A stretch of 64,000 bases of DNA from Liolophura sinensis. Taxonomy: Eukaryota > Mollusca > Polyplacophora > Chitonida > Chitonidae. Made by a program: the position numbers and the translations under genes. The stretch is taken from NCBI RefSeq assembly GCF_032854445.1, contig NC_088304.1, positions 24,723,513 through 24,787,512 of the forward strand. Direction: 5' to 3'. Shown in pieces: positions 11,521-25,022 of the stretch (positions are counted from its first letter, which is position 1; every line of letters begins with the position of its first letter). The notes beneath the pieces were generated by a model, which saw only the letters and a list, made by a program, of their open reading frames with translations, was not told the DNA's origin and did no database searches.

Positions 11521-11809
11521 ACAATCAAAAGCAATTTTAATAGTGAGGCAATGAAATCAAACCTTGTAACCAGTGGGAAATGAGGCGTGAAGCATAGTCT
11601 TTTTGGAGTAATTTTTTTTTGTTTTATATGGAAAAACTTGACATAGAAATGTCATGGATTCATCTTACAAGTGCTAAACGTGACAAAACTAGGAGCTACA
11701 TAAGATAGTTCCCTGCTGTTTTCAGTGCTTCTGTGTCTCTATCACTACTATAAAATACTAGACATGGTTTAGGCTGTCTGTAGTGGCCTGAAAACCCAAT
11801 ATATGCTTT

Positions 11810-14800
11810 CATTAGAACCAGACTGATGGGTGCCATCAGAAGCTTCCATTAGAACCAGACTGGTGGGTGCCATCAGAAGTTTTCATTTGAAACAGACTGA
11901 TGGGTGCCATCAGAGGCTTCCATTAGAACCAGACTGATGGGTGCCATCAGTAGCTTCCATCAGGACCAGACTGATGGGTGCCATCAGTAGCTTCCATTAG
12001 AACCAGACTGATGGGTGCCATCAGTACCTTCCATTAGAACCAGACTGATGGGTGCCATCAGAAGCTTCCATTAGAACCATACTGATGGGTGCCATCAGAA
12101 GCTTCCATTAGGACCAGACTGATGGGTGCTATCAGTAGCTTCCATTAGAACCAGACTGATGGGTGCTATCAGAGGCTTCCATTAGAACCAGACTGATGGG
12201 TGCCATCAGAGGCTTCCATTAGAACCAGACTGGTGGGTGCCATCAGAGGCTTCCATTAGAACCAGACTGATGGGTGCCATCAGAAGCTTCCATCAGACCA
12301 GACTGATGGGTGCCATCAGAAGCTTCCATCAGACCAGACTGATGGGTGCCATCAGAAGCTTCCATCAGACCAGACTGATGGGTGCCATCAGAGGCTTCCA
12401 TTAGAACCAGACTGATGGGTGCCATCAGAGGCTTCCATTAGAACCAGACTGGTGGGTGCCATCAGTAGCTTCCCTCAGAACCAGACTGATGGGTGCCATC
12501 AGAGGCTTCCATTAGAACCAGACTGATGGGTGCCATCAGAAGCTTCCATCAGAACCAGACTGATGGGTGCCATCAGAAGTTTCCATTAGAACCAGACTGA
12601 TGGGTGCCATCAGAAGTTTCCATTAGAACCAGACTGATGGGTGCCATCAGAGGCTTCCATTAGGACCAGACTGGTGGGTGCCATCAGAAGCTTCCATCAG
12701 AACCAGACTGATGGGTGCCATCAGAAGTTTCCATTAGAACCAGACTGGTGGGTGCCATCAGAAGCTTCCATCAGAACCAGACTGATGGGTGCCATCAGAA
12801 GCTTCCATTAGAACCAGACTGATGGGTGCCATCAGAGGCTTCCATTAGAACCAGACTGATGGGTGCCATCAGAGGCTTCCATTAGAACCAGACTGGTGGG
12901 TGCCATCAGTAGCTTCCCTCAGAACCAGACTGATGGGTGCCATCAAGGCTTCCATTAGAACCAGACTGATGGGTGCCATCAGAAGCTTCCATCAGAACCA
13001 GACTGATGGGTGCCATCAGAAGTTTCCATTAGAACCAGGCTGATGGGTGCCGTCAGAAGTTTCCATTAGAACCAGACTGATGGGTGCCATCAGAGGCTTC
13101 CATTAGAACCAGACTGATGAATGCCATCAGAAGCTTCCATTAGAACCAGACTGATGGGTGCCATCAGAAGTTTCCATTAGAACCAGGCTGATGGGTGCCG
13201 TCAGAAGTTTCCATTAGAACCAGACTGATGGGTGCCATCAGAGGCTTCCATTAGAAACCAGACTGATGAATGCCATCAGAAGCTTCCATTAGAACCAGAC
13301 TGGTGGGTGCCATCAGAGGCTTCCATTGGAACCAGACTGATGGGTGCCATCAGAGGCTTCCATTAGAACCAGACTGGTGGGTGCCATCAGAAGCTTCCAT
13401 CAGAACCAGACTGATGGGTGCCATCAGAAGCTTCCATTAGAACCAGACTGATGGGTGCTATCAGTAGCTTCCATTAGAACCAGACTGGTGGGTGCCATCA
13501 GTAGCTTCCCTCAGAACCAGACTGATGGGTGCCATCAGAGGCTTCCATTAGAACCAGACTGGTGGGTGCCATCAGTAGCTTCCCTCAGAACCAGACTGAT
13601 GGGTGCCATCAGAGGCTTCCATTAGAACCAGACTGATGGTGCCATCAGAAGCCCCCATCAGAACCAGACTGATGGGTGCCATCAGAAGTTTCCATTAGAA
13701 CCAGACTGGTGGGTGCCATCAGAAGCTTCCATCAGACCAGACTGATGGGTGCCATCAGAGGCTTCCATTAGAACAGACTGATGGGTGCCATCAGAGGCTT
13801 CCATTAGAACCAGACTGGTGGGTGCCATCAGAAGCTTCCATTAGAACCAGACTGATGGGTGCCATCAGAGGCTTCCATTAGAACCAGACTGATGGGTGCC
13901 ATCAGAGGCTTCCATTAGAACCAGACTGATGGGTGCCATCAGAGGCTTCCATTAGAACCAGACTGATGGGTGCCATCAGAAGCTTCCATCAGACCAGACT
14001 GATGGGTGCCATCAGAAGCCCCCATCAGAACCAGACTGATGGGTGCCATCAGAAGTTTCCATCAGAACCAGACTGGTGGGTGCCATCAGAAGCTTCCATC
14101 AGAACCAGACTGATGGGTGCCATCAGAAGCTTCCTTTAGAACCAGACTGGTGGGTGCCATCAGAGGCTTCCATTAGAACCAGACTGGTGGGGTGCCATCA
14201 GAGGCTTCCATCAGAACCAGACTGGTGGGTGCCATCAGAAGCTTCCATCAGAACCAGACTGATGGGTGCCATCAGAAGCTTCCATTAGAACCAGACTGGT
14301 GGGTGCCATCAGAGGCTTCCATTAGAACCAGACTGGTGGGTGCCATCAGAGGCTTCCATTAGAACCAGACTGGTGGGTGCCATCAGAGGCTTCCATTAGA
14401 ACCAGACTGATGGGTGCCATCAGAAGCTTCCCTCAGAACCAGACTGATGGGTGCCCATCAGAGGCTTCCATTAGAACAGACTGATGGGTGCCATCAGAAG
14501 CTTCCATTAGAACCAGACTGATGAATGCCATCAGAAGCTTCCATTAGAACCAGACTGGTGGGTGCCATCAGAAGCTTCCATTAGAACCAGACTGGTGGGT
14601 GCCATCAGAAGCTTCCATTAGAACCAGACTGATGGGTGACCAGACTGATGGGTGCCATCAGAAGCTTCCATCAGACCAGACTGATGGGTGCCATCAGAGG
14701 CTTCCATTAGAACCAGACTGGTGGGTGCCATCAGTAGCTTCCCTCAGAACCAGACTGATGGGTGCCATCAGAGGCTTCCATTAGAACCAGACTGATGGGT

Positions 14801-14888
14801 GCCATCAGTAGCTTCCCTCAGAGCCAGACTGATGGGTGCCATCAGAAGCCTCCATTAGGAACCAGACTGGTGGGTGCCATCAGAAGTA
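11810..14888. repeat. 37-bp minisatellite, about 83 copies, with an inverted repeat in most units
   Basis: The unit is 37 bases: TTCCATTAGAACCAGA followed by CTGATGGGTGCCATCAG and AAGC. CTGATGG and CCATCAG form a perfect 7-bp inverted repeat around GTG; the first is at 11823-11839. GAAGCTTC at the unit junction is a second palindrome. The commonest variant has CTGGTGG in place of CTGATGG. Because 37 is not divisible by 3, every frame cycles through the unit, so the open frames here are artefacts. Confidence 0.97.
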
Positions 14889-15140
14889 CATAGGGAGAAA
14901 TGGAGTCTTCTTTGTAGGATTCCTCATCTAGCTAAATTCTTCTCATTTTTCGAACAAATATTAGTAGTGCTGGAAGCAAAGAATTACATTTCTGTGTCAT
15001 TTTTGTTTTGAAAAGTGAAGATATGAATATGTTATTCACTGGATTGACTCACCAGGTGAAGAAAAGCTAAGTATTCCTGCTACAGTTACATGTATACTGA
15101 CTAAAACGAGTAGACCAGGTGTCCCAAATTTAGAAGAATT

Positions 15141-15280
15141 ATGGTAAATGACCTAAAACATCACCCAAGACATAAGTTGCAAACTTTACCAGATTCTGAA
15201 AGTTCTGTAGATCTTAGAAGGAGGTTTGTTTGGTAGGTATGATGATATTGTCCTGAGAGATCATTCTGTGCTAGCATGCC
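15141..15280 (+). repeat. Dispersed repeat family D fragment
   Basis: GGTAAATGACCTAAAACATC followed by a TTAGAAGGAGGTTTG region resembles segments at 25813, 33966 and 34667. The family is diverged and unnamed. Confidence 0.4.
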
Positions 15281-15459
15281 ACCCACCAGGCCATGAAAAT
15301 CCCTACAGCAAGTTAAGTACGTAGGCCTACACAATAATTGTGGAAAATATACATGCAGGCAGCTTGTTCTTCAGGAGGAAGATTTAGCTGTAAGATGAGT
15401 AAGGTACAAGACTCGACCTTGTAACCAAGAGGCAAACATTATGTGGGTTCAAGCCCTGG

Positions 15460-17180
15460 ACATTCCCCTGCTCTCATTGTGTGAAGGGACCATGGTGCCA
15501 CCAAGCGGTCCATGATGGTACATTCCCTTGCTCTTATTGTCCATGATTGCACGTTCCCCTGCTCTCATTGTGTGAAGGGACCATGGTGCCACCAAGCAAT
15601 CCATGATTGCACATTCCCTTGCTCTCATTGTGTGAAGGGACCATGGTGACACCAAGCGGTCCATGATGGTACATTCCCTTGCTCTCATTGTGTGAAGGGA
15701 CCATGGTGCCACCAAGCGGTCCATGATTGTACATTCCCCTGCTCTCATTGTGTGAAGGGACCATGGTGCCACCAAGCGGTCCATGATTGTACATTCCCCT
15801 GCTCTCATTGTGTGAAGGGACCATGGTGACACCGAGCGGTCCATGATGGTACATTCCCTTGCTCTTATTGTCCATGACTGCACGTTCCCCTGCTCTCATT
15901 GTGTGAAGGGACCATGGTGACACCAAGCGGTCCATGATTGTACATTCCCCTGCTCTCATTGTGTGAAGGGACCATGGTGACACCAAGCGGTCCATGATTG
16001 TACATTCCCCTGCTCTCGTTGTGTGAAGGGACCATGGTGACACCAAGCGGTCCATGATTGTACATTCCCCTGCTCTCATTGTGTGAAGGGACCATGGTGA
16101 CACCAGCGGTCCATGATTGTACCTTCCCCTGCTCTTATTGTCCATGATTGCACGTTCCCCTACTCTCATTATGTGAAGGGACCATGGTGCCACCAAGCGG
16201 TCCATGATTGTACATTCCCCTGCTCTCATTGTGCGATGTGACCATGGTGACACCAAACCGTCCATGATTGTACATTCCCCTACTTTCATTGTGCGATGTG
16301 ACCATGGTAACACCAAGCAGTCCAACGATTGTACATTGCCCTGCTCTCATTATGTGAAGGACCATGGTGACACCAAGCGGTCCATGATTGTACATTCCCC
16401 TGCTCTTATTGTCCATGATTGTACATTCCCCAGCTCTCATTGTGTGAAGGGGCCATGGTGCCACCATGCAGTCCATGATTGTATATTGCCCTGCTCTCAC
16501 TATGCAATGTGACTGTGGTGACACCAAGCGGTCCATGATTGTACATTCCCCCTGCTCTTATTGTCACTGATTGTACGTTCCCCTGCTCCCATTGTGTGAA
16601 GGGACCATGGTGACACCAAGCGGTCCATGATTGTACATTCCCCTGCTCTCATTGTGTGAAGGGACCATGGGGACACCATGCAGTCCATGATTGTACGTTC
16701 CCCTGCTCCCATTGTGTGAAGGGACCATGGTGCCACCAAGCGGTCCATGATTGTACATTCCCCTGCTCTCATTGTGTAAAGGGATCGTGGTGACACCAAG
16801 CGGTCCGTGATTGTACATTCCCCTGCTCTCATTGTGTGAAGGGACCATGGTGCCACTAAGCGGTCCATGATTGCACGTTCCCCTGCTGTCATTGTGTGAA
16901 GGGACCATGGTGACATCGAGCAGTCCATTTATTGTACATTCCCCTGCTCTTACTGTCCATGATTGTACATTCCCCTGCTGTCATTGTGTGAAGGGACCAT
17001 GGTGACATCGAGCAGTCCATTTATTGTACATTCCCCTGCTCTTATTGTCCATGATTGTACATTCCCCTGCTCCATTGTGTGAAGGGACCATGGTGACATC
17101 GAGCAGTCCATTTATTGTACATTCCCCTGCTCTCATTGTGTGAAGGGACTGTGGTGACAACGAGCGGTCCATGATAACGC
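15460..17180. repeat. 60-bp minisatellite, about 28 copies, with shortened units
   Basis: The unit is 60 bases: CCATGATTGTACATTCCCCT, GCTCTCATTGTGTGAAGGGA, CCATGGTGACACCAAGCGGT. Some units break off after GCTCTTATTGT and restart at CCATGATTG, giving units of about 31 bases. As 60 is divisible by 3, several frames stay open, including 263 codons on the minus strand with a 20-residue repeat. No splice signals or non-repeat coding sequence flank it. Confidence 0.96.
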
Positions 17181-17349
17181 CTACTTATTTTTGCAGTAAG
17201 TCATATTGTAGATTCCCCTGCTCTTATGGTACGTAGAGATCCTTATGTGACAGCAAGCGTTCACTGATGTGCCCTACTTGTTTGTGCAGTAAGTCGTACA
17301 TTTGAAGAACACCTGTCTTATATTATTATATAATATATTATATTGTATT

Positions 17350-17530
17350 ATACCAATGTGACTGCTGTGAGTTCAAGTCCAGCCCATGCTGGCTTCCTCT
17401 CTGGCTGTACATGGGAAGGTCTGCTAGCCTGAGATGGTTATGGGTTTTTCTCCACCATGATGCTGGCCACCGTCTTGAAAGTGAAATATTCTTTCGTACG
17501 GCGTTAAGGACCAAACAAAAAAAAAATTGC
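17350..17530 (+). repeat. SINE A copy lacking the A-box end
   Basis: Contains the B-box-like GTGAGTTCAAGTCCAGCCCA, GCTGGCTTCCTCTCTGGC, CCACCATGATGCTGGCCACC and GTACGGCGTTAAGGACCAAA, then an A-run. Confidence 0.8.
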
Positions 17531-17575
17531 AGTAAAGTACATTCACTGTAAGCTCGTTTTATTCCTCCTAACAAA

Positions 17576-17632
17576 GCTTCCTCTCCTATCATACGTGGGA
17601 AGGTCTGTCAGCAACCAGTGAATGGTCATGCT
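17576..17632 (+). repeat. SINE A fragment
   Basis: A short piece resembling the SINE A middle: GCTTCCTCTCC, ACGTGGGAAGGTCTGTCAGC and a TGGTCATG end. Confidence 0.6.
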
Positions 17633-19529
17633 AATTCTGTATTTTGAATAGAACTGTCATTTTATTAGGATAATGGTCACAAAAGATTACTTTAGTTATA
17701 AGTTGACAGTTTTTCATTTTTCTGTTTTTCAGTAGGATATATCATCCTGCCTTTCAAACAAACCCCAAAATGGATCACTGGATCTCTCAGAATCCGGCAA
17801 AAGGAGTTGGGATACTTCCACAAGATTTCGTACTTAAACTCCAATGTTCAAAACGCTTCTAGCTCTCAAACTGTGTTGCCTCAGGGTTTTTAATACTGAG
17901 ATTTCCCCCAAAATTATAAGAAATGGGTTTCAGTAAAATGCACGTAACTAGCTGATAAATTAAGTCACAGAGGACTATTCCTGAACTCAAGCAACACTGA
18001 AAACCCCAAATTCAAGGAAAGCTGAAGTTTTATTACAAATGTCGCATCATGGCGAATACAGCTGAACAATGAAAACAAAAAGGAAATTAAAAACTTAAAA
18101 AACGTGTATCACATAGTTTACTGATGGACTCTTTGGCAACTTTAACTTAATAAGTGCCGTGCTAAGGGAGATAACTTTCGTGTCTAGTATAATGCCACAG
18201 TTGGCAGGGATGCACTCTGGTGAAGATTGCTGTTACAAATTATACCTTGTTGCAATGCAGATAAATGTAACAAAACAAACAGTTGTACATAGGGTTTCCG
18301 CTAAGTCTGCAAGCATATGGCTAGTATGCGAGCATGCAGGAACAACAGCATACTAATGTAAACTACATCTTATTAATTTGATAAAACTTGCCGTCCAAGA
18401 TTCCTGAAAGCTGCACCTGGTCCTGAAACTGGATATGCATCAAAAAATAGGCATTAATGCAGGTTAGACCAGCAGCGTATTCCTGCTCAATTTGCACCCA
18501 GATATGTAAGTTTTATTTTGTGGGAGTGAAAAATTTCATTTTTCTCTCATTTTTTTTTTTTTTTTTCCAACAAAGATTTTTGACACGATGTGATCACGCT
18601 GTATGTTAAACGAGGCCGAACACATAACGATATAAATAAAATCTAACTTGAAACAATATTTCAAAATCTACAAACACAATGCTCTGGTAAACCTACATCA
18701 TTTTTGTGATTAAAAAAAAAAAAAGAAAAAAAAAAGGGAGTTCCAAATAAATAATACAACAACATATACAATATATTTAGATTCACACTATTATTATTCT
18801 ATAAGAATGTAATATTCAGTCAATTAATTAATAATATGCAGAGAGAAGGGATGACTATATAACCCTTTATCTAGCCACTGCTTCATTCACACACATGTAT
18901 GTCTGGTGACTGAATTCATTTCAACACAGCTTTATTGTACATATATATATATAAAGTATCCTTTTTCATTCAAGATTTAAAAAATTCTACCACACAACCC
19001 TCTTTTTTGTATCGTATATAGACAGATGACAGATAAAAAGACAATCTATCCCTTAATGACAACCTCGCATATTCTCACATTTCTCATCTATCATATATTA
19101 CACTTTTTGTACATCAAAAATAGTCTTGCAAACAAAACACAGCAGAATTTATTGGGAGGAGAGATGAAAAGACAAACGCAATTAATGCAAATATTTTCTC
19201 ACATTATCCTCGTGCATACAAGCATGTGAACAATTTTCTTTTGTTTTTTTTTTGGTTTTTTTTTCACAATGTATGAAATGTGCACAAATACACAAAGGTA
19301 TACAGATAATGTACAGGTAAGCAGAAACCTGTGACCATTAGGGCTTACTTGTAACAAAAATACACACAACATAAGGTTCATAACAGTTAACAGGGTTTAT
19401 GCTTTAGGAGTTATGTTCTTACGCGTTTGCACAATGCATGGATGTATTTGACAACTGTCACACCATTGCCTTGTGTCTGCACCTCACCTACTCTGGCTTG
19501 GAGAACCTATTCCAACTAAAAACCCATAC

Positions 19530-19866
19530 TCATAGTCCAGCCAAAGACCAACATTTAGAGTTCAAAGAAAGCCCAATATTCAGATAAAAACCTCAACATT
19601 CAAATTTCAAAGTCCAATATAGAGATTTCAAGCAAAGCCTAACATTCAGATTTCAAGCAAAACCCAACATTTAGTTTTCAAGCAAAACCTAACATTCAGT
19701 TTTCAAGCAAAGCCCAACATTTAGTTTTCAATCAAAACCTAACATTCAGTTTTCAAGCGAAGCCCAACATTTAGTTTTCAAGCAAAACCTAACATTCAGG
19801 TTTCAAGCAAAGCCCAACATTCAGTTTTCAAGCAAAGCCCAACATTTAGTTTTCAAGCAAAGATGA
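19530..19866. repeat. 25-bp tandem repeat, about 12 diverged copies
   Basis: CATTTAGTTTTCAAGCAAAA and CATTCAGTTTTCAAGCAAAG alternate at 25-base spacing, with more diverged copies at the left edge. Confidence 0.9.
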
Positions 19867-22377
19867 ATATTCAAATTCAAAGGTTAGTATTCTTCACCTC
19901 AGCACAAATTTCTCTTCCAGGAAATGCTTACACTCCAAACAGATATTCTACGGAGACATTAATGAATTTTTCAAACACCAAAGTTTTATCTTGTGAAGAA
20001 AATACCCTAAAAAAAAAAAAGAAGTGTCTCTGTCATGCAGACATCACTTTTTACTCAAGTTCGCACCCATAAATACTGTGTTCATATATACGGAGCCTTC
20101 ATTGTTGAGGTTTCAAATCAATTTTCATTAAAATCTCACACTGAAATGTAAACCTACACTTTTTTTAAACGAGTTCCTTCATTATCGCCCAGTGAGTTAT
20201 GCTACAGAAAACAAAAGGGGGGGGGGGGGGGGGGCAGTTATCAGCAACAAGAAAACACATTTAATTTTTCCACACTAACATTTACATACATATACATATA
20301 AAGGCACTAGAGAGAGCAGGAACTTCATAAAGTCTGCACAAAATCTTTCTCCTTCCTACACCAACTAAATTTTTTTATGCAGCATACTTTAGTTCAGCAG
20401 AACAAATAAAGCAACATAAAAGGTGCATACAACTGTCATTCAATCACCAAGGGTTCAAATATCAACTTGAATTTTGTCATTTTGGTCATGAACGCATCCC
20501 TAATCCACTGTGCATCAACATTTATATTTCTGAAAAATCCAGTTTTACTCCTCCACTCCAACAATAAATTTGTAGTTAAATGACAAGTACATGTATGAAG
20601 TCAATTCTCCCACTGAACATTCCATTCCCAGGCAAGAGACAAACCATACCACATATTTAAAACATCCCCAATAAAATTTTGGTTTGGAATAAAATGCACA
20701 TTTCCTGTACAGGCACCCTGTGTCATTTTGCTGGGTGCAGGTCCTCCCTTCATACATCAATGGGGATACATATGGATCACAGCATGGTGCAAGGAATCAT
20801 GGGATACATTTATGTCAACCCTGAATTTCTGTGACTTGTGTTTCAAGCTAAAAATTTTCAGTCAAGCCAAAAAGCTTTCATACAAACCCTAACCCACTTG
20901 GTCCCCTCACCACTGAAGAAACAACACTGTTCATTAATTTACTTGATTAGCATTTTAACCGCACCTAGAGGCTTACTCGTAAATTTTTCACAAAAAGAAA
21001 ACCAGGGAGACTTATGAAAGCAGACACCTGTAAGGTATCTGAGAGAAGAGAGCCGAATGTAAACTGTCAACCATTGTCAGGTACTCGACAACCTCTCTCT
21101 GTACACGTGTAATTACCCCACAGGAGAAGTAGCAAACAGCTGGGCTTGGATCTACAGCCAACCAAGACCTAACAGGAGTTAATCAATGTAAGGACCCACT
21201 CACTCCTAAAGCTTACAAATGTAAGGCTAATAAACAAGTTATTTTATCTATAGATCAGATAAAACCGACTGCTCCTTTCTCATCTAAGCTCACTGGTCAT
21301 CAAAGCATGTGGACAAATTCACAGCACATTTGTTAAAATATTCAAGTAGGTGGTGCCACAGTTGTAGTTGTGAGGGATTGTTCACAAATGCAAAAAATGC
21401 CATCCTACTCCAAGTGATCACTGTTATGCTCCAAGTCAGAACGGCATCAGCGTTTTACAAAATGAAAAACTGATTACAAAATGACATAAATTAAAACATG
21501 AAATCACGGTGATGGTTAAATGAAACATAGAAGACGAGATCAATACAGTCATTATAAATATTAAAGAAATGAGAACAACAAAAATGATTAACAATACAAC
21601 TGAGCCAAAACAAATACAACATGTGACCTATATGACAATGTGTGTAGTGCCTGGTCTAACATGGGTACTAGCAAGGGGCATAACTCTGAACAATGTCTCT
21701 GTTTCATTTCAAAAAGACCATGCAAAGAAAACTGGTGCATATGAGACACAAAATCCTGTATCATGTGACTGATGCAATTGGTGGGCTTTTCAAACATCTC
21801 AATACATATACACTTTAGAGTTCTTCTCACAAATGTTTCATTTGAAATGAAAAAAAAAAGAAAAAAGTATATTATGCTTTCTCAATGACACAAAGGCTGT
21901 TGGGTTTAATAATTTAAACTGCAGGCTGGGAGTAAAGCATTTCCCACTATTCCAAACATAACGTTTCACAGTATGGATGATGTGTAAATGATAAGTAGAT
22001 AACATATATGAAAAACTGGTTAGACACTTTATCACCATTCATGCAGCATTACGTTCATGAAATATTATTTTTGTCGTATAAGGAATAGAAAATATTCAAC
22101 AAATTAATCTGCCTGTATCGAAAGTTTTCGTTCATAAAATAAATGTGATGGTTACAATGCCAAACAAATGAATGTCAGAAGTAAAATAAATGTGATTAAA
22201 TTCCCGTTCTTCTTTGAGGAGGAGCCATTGTTTGGGAATCTTACAGCACTCAGAATGGTCCTTGGTAAATAAAATATGTTGGGCCCTCACAGTCAAATGA
22301 GCAGACAGACAATGCGAGGCATCATACAGACTGAAAATCTGGGAAATCCAAAAATTTAATTGTTATACGTCTGCAAA

Positions 22378-22452
22378 AATGTCCGATCAAGATGCAAATC
22401 TGATCAAGATGCAAGTCCGATCAAGATGCAAGTCTGATCAAGATGCAAGTAG
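22378..22452. repeat. 17-bp tandem repeat, 4-5 copies
   Basis: TCCGATCAAGATGCAAG and TCTGATCAAGATGCAAG alternate. Confidence 0.9.
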
Positions 22453-22633
22453 ATGAAATTGCAGTACACATAGACATTTGGATAAGGCAAGGCCTTCACA
22501 TCAGCATGACAGACAAAATAATGATTTAAAAGAGAACATGCTTTTCTGTGGGAAATCTGAAATGTGGATGCTGTTTATCACATAAAAAAGTGTTAGCTTT
22601 GATTGATTTCACAACACTTGAGATCACGAAGTT

Positions 22634-22788
22634 AATTTAATTGATTTGATTTGATTTGATTGGTGTTTTATGCCGTACTCAAGAATATTTCACTTATGCG
22701 ACGACAGCTAGCATTATGGTGGGTGGAAAGCATGCAGAGCCCAAAGGGAAACCCATGACCATCCACAGGTTGCTGACAGACCTCACTA
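22634..22788 (-). repeat. SINE A copy, 3' half
   Basis: Reverse orientation with a simple (TTGAT)n tail complement, TTTTATGCCGTACTCAAGAA, GCATTATGGTGGGTGGAAAG and CCATCCACAGGTTGCTGACA. Confidence 0.85.
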
Positions 22789-24461
22789 AGTTGACACTCA
22801 GTAAACATAATAATGCCAGTAGATTATTAATTATGGTAGTTTCTTGTGAAGTTTGATTGTATGTATTCTGCAGCTGGTTTCTGCAATTCGTCACAGACTA
22901 TCTAGTTGGGATTTACGTCGGGAATTTGTGGCTGTGACCTTGTTTGACAAACACAGCACCAGAGAAATTTAGAGAATCTTTAGTTTTTCCAGTATTCCAT
23001 TTGATTTTTGAAAACATGTTTATTTGATTTTAAATTGGTGTTGTTTTCCTACATGATGTGAGACTTTATTTTGAGCACTCATTCCCACTCATAGAAGAAA
23101 ATGTTTTCCAAAGAATTTAAAGGGCCTATAATATCCTTTGTTTTCCAGCACTCTCAAGGACCATACAAAGTTTAAATACAAACTTTCATCTAGATGCTAT
23201 TTTGATAGCTTAGTTAGCCGTCCATTTTAATGCTACATGCTATTTAACATTGAAAAAACAATTACTTTAATCTAACATTTCAAGGACATATCTCACAACA
23301 AACACACTTTCAAGGCCTTGAAAGCCAGAGTCACCTACCGAGAGTCTATTTCTGTTCAGGCTGCCAACAGTTTATCAGTTTATTTGGCCAACACAATCAC
23401 TTAAGTTTGAAGCCTAATATCAAATTATGAACATAATTGCCAAAACTGCATCTAGATACATCTGACTGAAGAACAAGTGTAACACCTATAATGACCAGGA
23501 TTTTCTCTTTTCAAGGCCTGTGAAAGAAAACCACACATGAGTTACCATAGGTGTTACATTGTGGCATAGATATACAAATCAAGCACCTGATGACTATCAG
23601 AACAACATTCAGCTATGCCTCATACTCCTGGATAGCAGATTAGTTTGCAAATTACCAGTACCCAGGTTTTAATTTTGAAATTCTGTAGCTGAAAACCTGT
23701 TTTGTACCTAATGACCAGTGTGGCACAGGAATGTTCTCATATCTGAACTGCGTAGATGCAAAATGAACCTGTTGATGACCTCTGATGAAACCCGCGGATT
23801 TTTGAACACAAGTGATATAATGGAGACCCCACAACAAAAGCATGACGATGAAACTTCTTTCCCTAATTCACAACTGACAAACCCACAGGCCTTAATTACA
23901 AAGAGTGAATTTAAACAACATCTCGTACAAGTGCCCAATGTATTTAGTTCTAAGCAAATCATGGAATACTAAAATTACTATTGAGCAATATTCACGTCCC
24001 AATACTTCAGTATATCTACATACATAATAAATCTTAAAATATGAAAATCTGATAGACAAAAAAAAAAAATAATAATGATAAATAAATAAACAGGAATGGG
24101 ATTTTAGGAATGCAATGTTGTCTTGACAAGATCCAATAAACAAAATCTTCTCAACTGTAAGATTTTCAGAATGGAATGTAGGCGTAACTGTTGTGTTGAT
24201 GAGTTTTTCCCATCAGCACCATCTCATCAGCCTTCGTAACTACGCCGATAGAGGGGAATAACTGTGCTCACAACAATAAACTAACTCTGATATGTGCTGT
24301 ACAAAAATGACTCTCATATTGTAGACAGGTGCATGTATTTTCCATGCCTTATACATAAAACATAAAACTGGGGCCTAGTCGCCCTATTTCTACACATAAG
24401 GTGAAAAGGTGTCAATCGTACAATAGAGTTATTCCCCTTCAAACAGTAAGCAGTATGACTT

Positions 24462-24552
24462 TGATTTATTTATTGATTTATTTGATTGGTCTTTTTTATG
24501 CCGTACTCAAGACTTATATGGCGGCAGTCAGCATTAAGGTGGGAGGAAGTAT
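24462..24552 (-). repeat. SINE A fragment, tail end only
   Basis: TTTATTTATTGATTTATTTG, TATGCCGTACTCAAGAC and CAGCATTAAGGTGGGAGGAA, in reverse orientation. Confidence 0.75.
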
Positions 24553-25022
24553 GTTGTGATCATTTTAAATGACGTTATATAGAAAATACAAGAGACAGAG
24601 TGTTATCATTAAAGTCTGTCTCTACTGATGAAAATAACCAGTAATACATCCGGCTGAATTAAAGCCAGTTCTAACACCATCCAGTTTAAGACTGGATAGT
24701 CCTTTCTAGCCATTTAAAAGTACATTAAATCTTCAAAGATGGTCGAAACTGATGCTAACCATGTTATATTAAATCATCGTATCTTTACACTGGCCACAAG
24801 GACATTCAAGACAAACTCCTGTGTTAAGGTACAACAGTTCTGTATAAGGGGGAATAACTCTGCCTAAGGTGATTCAGACTTCAGTTGGCGTACAAAAATC
24901 TTTCCTACCATTCAGCCAAAATATACACAGGTAAATTTTCACAAATAATTCTTTTAATCAATAAATAAATAATGATTCTAGGCACTGAGTCCTTTTTGGA
25001 TTCTGTGAGGAGCGGGCCATCA

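Larger units (their letters stand above)
17633..25022. other. Gene-poor AT-rich stretch between the SELENOM side and UNC119
   Basis: I find no exon with recognisable protein similarity on either strand here. It holds short tandem arrays (19530, 22378), SINE fragments, homopolymer runs including an 18-base G run at 20217-20234, and plain AT-rich sequence. Part of it may be UNC119 3' UTR, since that gene ends at 25023 on the minus strand, but I could not fix a polyadenylation site. Confidence 0.6.

Noticed and set aside
15534-16325. 263-codon minus-strand open frame as a gene
   Set aside because: It is the 60-bp array read in one of several equally open frames.
11810-17180. CRISPR-like array appearance
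   Set aside because: Units are contiguous with no unique spacers, and this is an animal genome; these are minisatellites.
23708-23972. Opposed 84-codon frames on both strands
   Set aside because: Mirror-image chance frames in AT-rich intergenic DNA, with no family match.
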